From NCBI GenBank assembly GCA_012976225.1, contig JAAVVG010000002.1, positions 1,426,001 through 1,490,000 of the forward strand: a stretch of 64,000 nt of DNA, given 5' to 3'. The position numbers were made by a program, and so were the translations under genes. The notes beneath the pieces are model-generated. The model was not told where the DNA came from. It searched no databases and worked only from the letters and a program-made list of their open reading frames with translations. Shown in pieces: positions 59,240-64,000 of the stretch; the first letter of the stretch is position 1, and the number at the start of each line of letters is the position of its first letter. Source of the DNA: Golubevia sp. BC0850. Its lineage: Eukaryota > Basidiomycota > Exobasidiomycetes > Golubeviales > Golubeviaceae.

Positions 59240-61474
59240 TCATCGAGCATCGCTCTGTACTGAATAGTTCGCCACCTCTTGTTGAGCGATGTAATATTCT
59301 GTGACGAAAGGAGATGGGGAGAGAGAGAGAGAGGGACAGAAGCATGGTAGAGATGAGAAAAAGATTCGAAATCAGTTGAAACCAACGAAGTCTATCCCAT
59401 CTTCCCTCTCAGCCTTTGAACACTTCTAACTTCATCAAAAGCTCTTCAACTCACCTTCGCACTGCTTCAAGCAATTAACATTGGCCTTCAACTTGTTAAG
59501 AGTTTCAACATATTCTTCGTCTTCCTGACTATCGAAAACGATTCCTCCACCAGCTTGAAGATAAGCGATTCCATTCCTGAAAGTCATAGTTCTAATGGCG
59601 ATACAAACGTCCATTTCCTCATTAGCATAATCGATATGTCCAACAGCACCTGCATAGACTCCTCTTCTTTCCTTCTCTAGAGATGAGACCAGTTCAATGG
59701 CTTTGATTTTTGGAGCTCCTGATACTGTTCCGGCTGGGAAGATTGATCGTAAGGCGTCGAATCTGAGTTTTACGATGAGAGTGAAGAAGAAGAAGAAGAA
59801 GAGTTTGTGAGAAATCGGCCTCTGGGGAGACTTTGAAGAAGATCGTAATCGCTCGTCAACTGTCCAACAAGAAAATGAAACTCACCTCGTCTTTCCAGCT
59901 CTTAGCATTCCAGTGATCCTACTAGTCAGATGAATGACGTGACTAAATTTCTCAACCTTCATGAAGCTTTCGACTTGGGTGGTCCTAGGTTCACAGACAT
60001 GACTGACATCATTCCTAGCTAGATCCACCAACATGACATGTTCTGCCTTGTCTTTCATCGAACCACTGAGTTGAGCTCCTAGAATTTCGTCCTCTGTTCA
60101 TTCCAAATTAGCGAAGAAACAGAAAAACGAAAGCAAATTGGGGGTGTAAGTTCCAACCAGAAACAAAGCTTCGAAATCTCCCCTGCCGTTCTTCTCCAAG
60201 ACTTCGGAGAAGTCAAAGACCCCAACAGAGGCCAGGAGTAGTCTCATTAAGAAAAGATTGTCACTCACCAGCATCATCCTTCCCTCTCTTGACAGTTCCA
60301 GCAATAGCATGAACGGCAACTTTCCCACCTTCAACTTTACAAAGAGTTTCAGGACTTGCACCAACCAACTGAGCATCCCCAGCGTCCAAATAAAACATGT
60401 AAGGACTTGGATTCGTTTGTCTCAAAGTTCTGTAAGCGTTAAAAGGATGCAGATCAGTAGGTCTACTTAACCTTTGGGAAGGTACAGCTTGAATAATATC
60501 TCCAGCGACAATATGTTCTTTCAAAGCTCTAACGAAACTTTTATAACCTTCTTCACCAACGTTGGATACTCCATCTTTACCTCGTTTGACGATCCCTTGA
60601 ACAGGAAGTGGGGTCTCTTCAATCTTCAATAAAGAAACCAGATTGGAAATGTTGTTTGAAGCCTCTTTGTAATGGTTTTCGATTTCTTGACTTCGATCTT
60701 CTTTGGAAGAAGAAGAGGATGAGGTTGGTGAATCTGGTAAATGAACATGAGAAACACATTTGATAGTTTGATAGATATGATCGAAAATGATTAGGTTTTC
60801 ACACATCATCCAAACTGATTCTGGTAAACCTTCGTAAGGATCTGACAATTCTAATGGGGTTCCATCTGATTTCATTGAGGTTCTAGGTTCGAAATGCCTG
60901 ACTGATTCATACGATAAATAACCCATTGCTCCACCTGTGAATTTGGGTAGACCTGGCAATGAAATGTATCTATGACCATCTAATTCGGATTGAACTTCTG
61001 AAAGTGGATCTCCCTTATTGGACTCTGAAGGTCCACTCCTCATGACTTTGTATGGATCTGAGTGAGAAGATGAAGATGAGGTTTGATTGAATGGAGAAGT
61101 AGAAGGGAAAGGGAAATCGGAGTGGGGGAAGGACCAAAAGATGAGAAGGGAAGATGAGCTCTGGTATCATGCCTGGCCTCCTGCAGATGTCTCCCTAGAC
61201 GATAGTTCATATCCCATTTAGCTCTAACCCTTTCTTCTTCGTCATGATCTAGGCCAGACTCCCAAGATCGTACAGCCTTTGTCCGTCTCTGACTCATTTC
61301 CTTCCGGCTGAATAGCTCTTACTGATACTGATACTAACCAGCTCCGACGAAACTGTACCTTCCAATCTTTTCCCCGTTAGTGACTGACTCGCATAAGAAT
61401 GAGCAGCTACCCAATTGAGCTCCCTTTGAGATTCTGAGGTAGGCAGCTACTGGAGTTAGAAGATCTGCAGGCAT
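59240..61474 (-). CDS. TRP2: Anthranilate synthase component I
   Basis: Converts chorismate and ammonia to anthranilate, the first committed step of tryptophan synthesis, together with the glutaminase chain (not in this window). Minus-strand exons are 61474-61339, 61057-60269, 60093-59886, 59762-59455 and 59298-59240; phases agree (499 residues). The start [20 protein letters not shown] continues to [20 protein letters not shown], the Trp-sensing N-terminal region. The chorismate-binding domain shows [50 protein letters not shown] and [16 protein letters not shown]. It ends with [18 protein letters not shown] and [19 protein letters not shown]. The last exon adds [19 protein letters not shown]. 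All signature blocks of the family are complete. Confidence 0.96.
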
Positions 61475-61713
61475 TGAAACGTAAATTGGAATGGTGTTAC
61501 CTTTCGGATTGGAAGTTGAAGTTGATGCATTCGGAGGTGACAGTAAAGACTTGACTTCTTCAAGAGATGGTGTTAACTTTAACTTAAACAGTCAAAAGGA
61601 AAGGATACAGACAAGAGAAAGGGAAGTTAGCAAGATTGCCTTCTATTCTAAACCGACTCGAATGGAATGGAATGGACTGCCTTGGCAGCTTGGGATGATC
61701 AGATCTAATTTGA

Positions 61714-62527
61714 ATGTCTAAGTCTCAAGAACTCACTGCGACAGACATTCTGAAGAGAAGAATGTTTAAAGTAGCGATTGGTAGGAGGCAGAATCAGAAA
61801 TTCGTGAGCCGTGTGGGCTGGAAATTATTTTGCAACACTTTTGGGCTAAATCTTGCCTCGATAGTCGCAAAATATTCCGAGAACCTTTGTGGCAACACTT
61901 TAACGAGAATAACTTTGACATCTACAAAAGAAGTGATCAGTATCTTACTCAACTCAGCGTATCGGTTTGGTTAATGTAGGCAGTTCACTTCAAGGTTCCC
62001 CAGTTCTCAAGAAAAGCAGCTCCATTTCCTTTCCAAACCTAGAGAGACTTTCACTTCAACCAAAGACTCAATGTCTTTTCGTTTTCTTCTCCAACGTCAA
62101 CTGTCCAAAACTAGGAGCACTTCGCCTGGTCAATTCTCCATTATCAGCCTCTCAAAAACCCTTCAATTGCCTTCAAAGATTCTTAAAATCTGTTGGTTCA
62201 AATTTACGAGGACTAGTCTTCGATCTCCACGGTGCTCCTTCCCCTAGAATCCCTTCAAAAATCCCGAACTACTCTCTCGAAAAATTAAGAGATTTGCAGC
62301 TAGGTGATGTTCAAGGTGAAGAAGATGTTACTTATTGGTTTTCTAACTTCAAATACCCTTTTTTAGTCTCACTGGATTCAAAAAGTGTTTTAAGAAGAGG
62401 TTTTAGATCCAATGCTCCGAGACTTGAAATTTGAGATGCTATTCTGAATTTGTGGGAGATGGATATCAAGAAGAGGTTGCGGAGGAATCTGAGGGATGAG
62501 GAGTCAGCGAGTCAGATGACGAGCTAG
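61714..62527 (+). pseudogene. LRR-like (F-box/LRR-type) gene relic
   Basis: Plus-strand frames carry leucine-rich-repeat-like strands: SISFPNLERLSLQPKTQCLF, VNCPKLGALRLVNSPLSASQ and FLKSVGSNLRGLVFDLHG. A preceding piece in another frame reads FGLNLASIVAKYSENLCGNT, then ITLTSTKEVISILLNSAYR. The main frame ends RLEI with TGA at 62432. It then stays open and protein-like (DAILNLWEMDIKKRLRRNLR and on) to TAG at 62525. The break between the first two pieces near 61970 plus this TGA suggest a damaged gene of the expanded fungal F-box/LRR type. An unseen intron could explain the first break but not the TGA. Family assignment is tentative. Confidence 0.5.
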
Positions 62528-63140
62528 GACTTGGTGATGGTGGGAAATTGGAGGGCAGAAGAACATTTAGGAGATCTAATAGGTTTTACTTCTAGTCAGG
62601 AAAATGATTTCTCGTCTAGTCTTTGATCGGTCTCTCAATCCATCAATCCTTCTTCTGGAAAGGAAGAGTGACGACCTCAAGTCCTCTTCTACCGAGCATA
62701 CAATCCTAATGATCTTCTACCTTCCCCTACTATCTAGTCTTACCAAGAAGAATCTCTAGCTCAAATCTCAACTTTCAGCCCAGCAGTTGTGGTATCCGAG
62801 CCTCTTCAAACCCTTTCGCTTTTCCGTACCCCTTACCCCTGATTCTCTCTCTCTCTCTCTCTCTTTCCAAAGTACTCAGTTCAAGAACAGGTCTTCAGGG
62901 CACCTTCTTTTCTGTATGATTTCACTTACATCTGTATAGCCATCATGTCGAAGTCCCGAACGAAGTCCTGTTCTGTCCACATCCTTTTGTTTTCTCGTGG
63001 CTCTCTCACTGCCCACCATAGAAATCACAATCAAAAATAGGAATCAAAGAAGAAACGTTTTATGAACCAGTTAAGACAAGTTCTAAAGACAATACAGACT
63101 CAAATTGTGACCTTCACTGCTCTCATCGGGTTTGTCTATC
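62528..63140. other. Intergenic, no gene seen
   Basis: Contains a (CT)n run at about 62844-62866 and A/T-rich sequence close to the GNAT stop, a probable polyadenylation region. No gene recognised. Confidence 0.45.
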
Positions 63141-63711
63141 TCAAATGATGAGTCCCATTCCTAGACTATAGGGTCCAGTCTCTCTAAAACCATATCTTTG
63201 ATACAGCTGCTTTGCAGGGCCATCGGCAAATAGAGAGACAAAGGCTCCTTCGTTGATGTTCTTCTGACACCATTTCAACAAAGTCTCTATTAAGATTTTC
63301 CCTAATCCTTTCTTTTGATGTTCTGGCAACACAGCTATATCACAAATAATTATAAAGCAGCCACCATCTCCTACCACTCGGCCCATTCCAATGATAGAAT
63401 CCGAAGGTTGGTGAACAATGACACAGGAATAAGTGCTGTTCTTCAGCCCGACTGTAGCAGATTCTGGAGTGAATGGAGATAAACCACTCTTGGATCGAAG
63501 AGCACAATAGGTCTCTACCGATGGTGTCTCAGACCTAACGATGTAATCAGAGGGCAGAGGTGTTGGGGAAGTGAAGAAATCTGCGAGAACGGAGAAGAAC
63601 GAAAACGGAAGAGATTCGTTAGAGTTACATTGGCTTCTGGAAGTAAGGCTCTTATGAACACTCACCACTTGATTTCAGATATTTTGTCTTGGGAGGAATG
63701 GGAGAGCTCAT
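63141..63711 (-). CDS. GNAT-family N-acetyltransferase
   Basis: Small acetyl-CoA-dependent N-acetyltransferase of 161 residues; the substrate is unknown (small amine or protein). Minus-strand exons are 63711-63666 and 63580-63141, joined in phase 1. Core elements are ETYCALRSKSGLSPF (substrate-side helix), SYSCVIVHQPSDSIIGMGRV and CFIIICDIAVLPEHQKKGLG. The last holds the beta-4 strand and the acetyl-CoA pyrophosphate loop, HQKKGLGKILIETLLKW. The domain closes with GAFVSLFADGPAKQLYQRYG and F. Length equals a bare GNAT domain. The pattern resembles small fungal proteins annotated as acetyltransferase (GNAT) domain-containing. Confidence 0.9.
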
Positions 63712-64000
63712 GGTGAAGATGAGTGGGTAGAGAGAGAAGAGAAGAGTCTCTCGGAGGCCTTCAAAAATCGAACCCCAAAGGGCCCAAATCCCAACCATCC
63801 TTCACGCAACCCCTCGATTTCCTCCAAATACTTGCAGTCAAGGAGCCTCATGGTCACTTTCTGATTTCTATTTTTTGACATATCATCGATTCATCCTCTC
63901 AAATACATATGTATCGTTGGAAGGCGTACAACGGCGGTACAGGTAACAGGGAGAGGCGTTGAGATCTCAAGATCTCAATGCAGGGATCGTTATCCCTTTT
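63712..64000. other. Upstream region of the GNAT gene
   Basis: No gene seen up to the window edge. Confidence 0.4.

Noticed and set aside
61058-61338. Protein-like minus-strand stretch ([18 protein letters not shown]...) between TRP2 exons
   Set aside because: Exons 1 and 2 join in frame to the conserved FVGADPYKVM; including the stretch would break the conserved block, so it is intron.

Overview
The window reads as nuclear DNA of a basidiomycete fungus. Nearly every gene is split by short introns (mostly 60-110 bases) with GTGAGT-type donors and pyrimidine-rich acceptors. 5' flanks are CT-rich, genes are dense on both strands, and the gene set is eukaryotic and fungal (Cdc24, Cla4-type PAK, Ran1-type kinase, Coq2, Trp2, Pdi1, alpha-arrestin). 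The moderate GC and protein style would suit Pucciniomycotina, but that placement is an inference from general look only.

Layout. 1-471: 3' end of NADH-cytochrome b5 reductase. 1025-1517: one copy of a dispersed repeat whose inverted partner lies at 39454-39949. 1.6-14.2 kb: aldo/keto reductase (+), small secreted Cys-rich protein (-), mitochondrial ribosomal protein bL12m (-), WS/DGAT-like acyltransferase (-), decayed MATE-family transporter (-), NmrA-like protein (+) and an unknown mitochondrial-looking protein (+). 14.4-24.7 kb: DDX47/Rrp3 RNA helicase (-), Ran1-like kinase (+), a long gene-poor stretch with a strong hairpin, and a damaged ATP-dependent DNA ligase-like gene (-). 24.9-37.5 kb: Coq2 (+), Pdi1 (-), an unrecognised membrane protein (+) and the Cdc42 exchange factor Cdc24 (+). 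38.4-46.9 kb: a tentative secreted protein (-), the second repeat copy, an SF1 helicase (-) and an OTU deubiquitinase (-). 47.5-64 kb: Cla4-type PAK (+), a divergent TFIIB-type factor (+), an alpha-arrestin (-), a VOC protein (-), an unresolved membrane protein (-), anthranilate synthase component I (-), an LRR-like relic (+) and a GNAT acetyltransferase (-).

Functional links. Cdc24 (33.4 kb) and the Cla4-type PAK (47.5 kb) act in the same Cdc42 polarity module; here they are 10 kb apart on the same strand with unrelated genes between, so this is probably linkage by chance. Most other genes are housekeeping. I found no clearly new multi-gene system. The most notable signals are the inverted repeat pair, two decayed host genes and an LRR-like relic, a six-base last coding exon that supplies the PDI retention signal, a divergent TFIIB-like protein with an overlapping micro-uORF, and an intergenic hairpin. 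Exon models were checked by reading frame across each junction unless stated otherwise; no RNA evidence was available.
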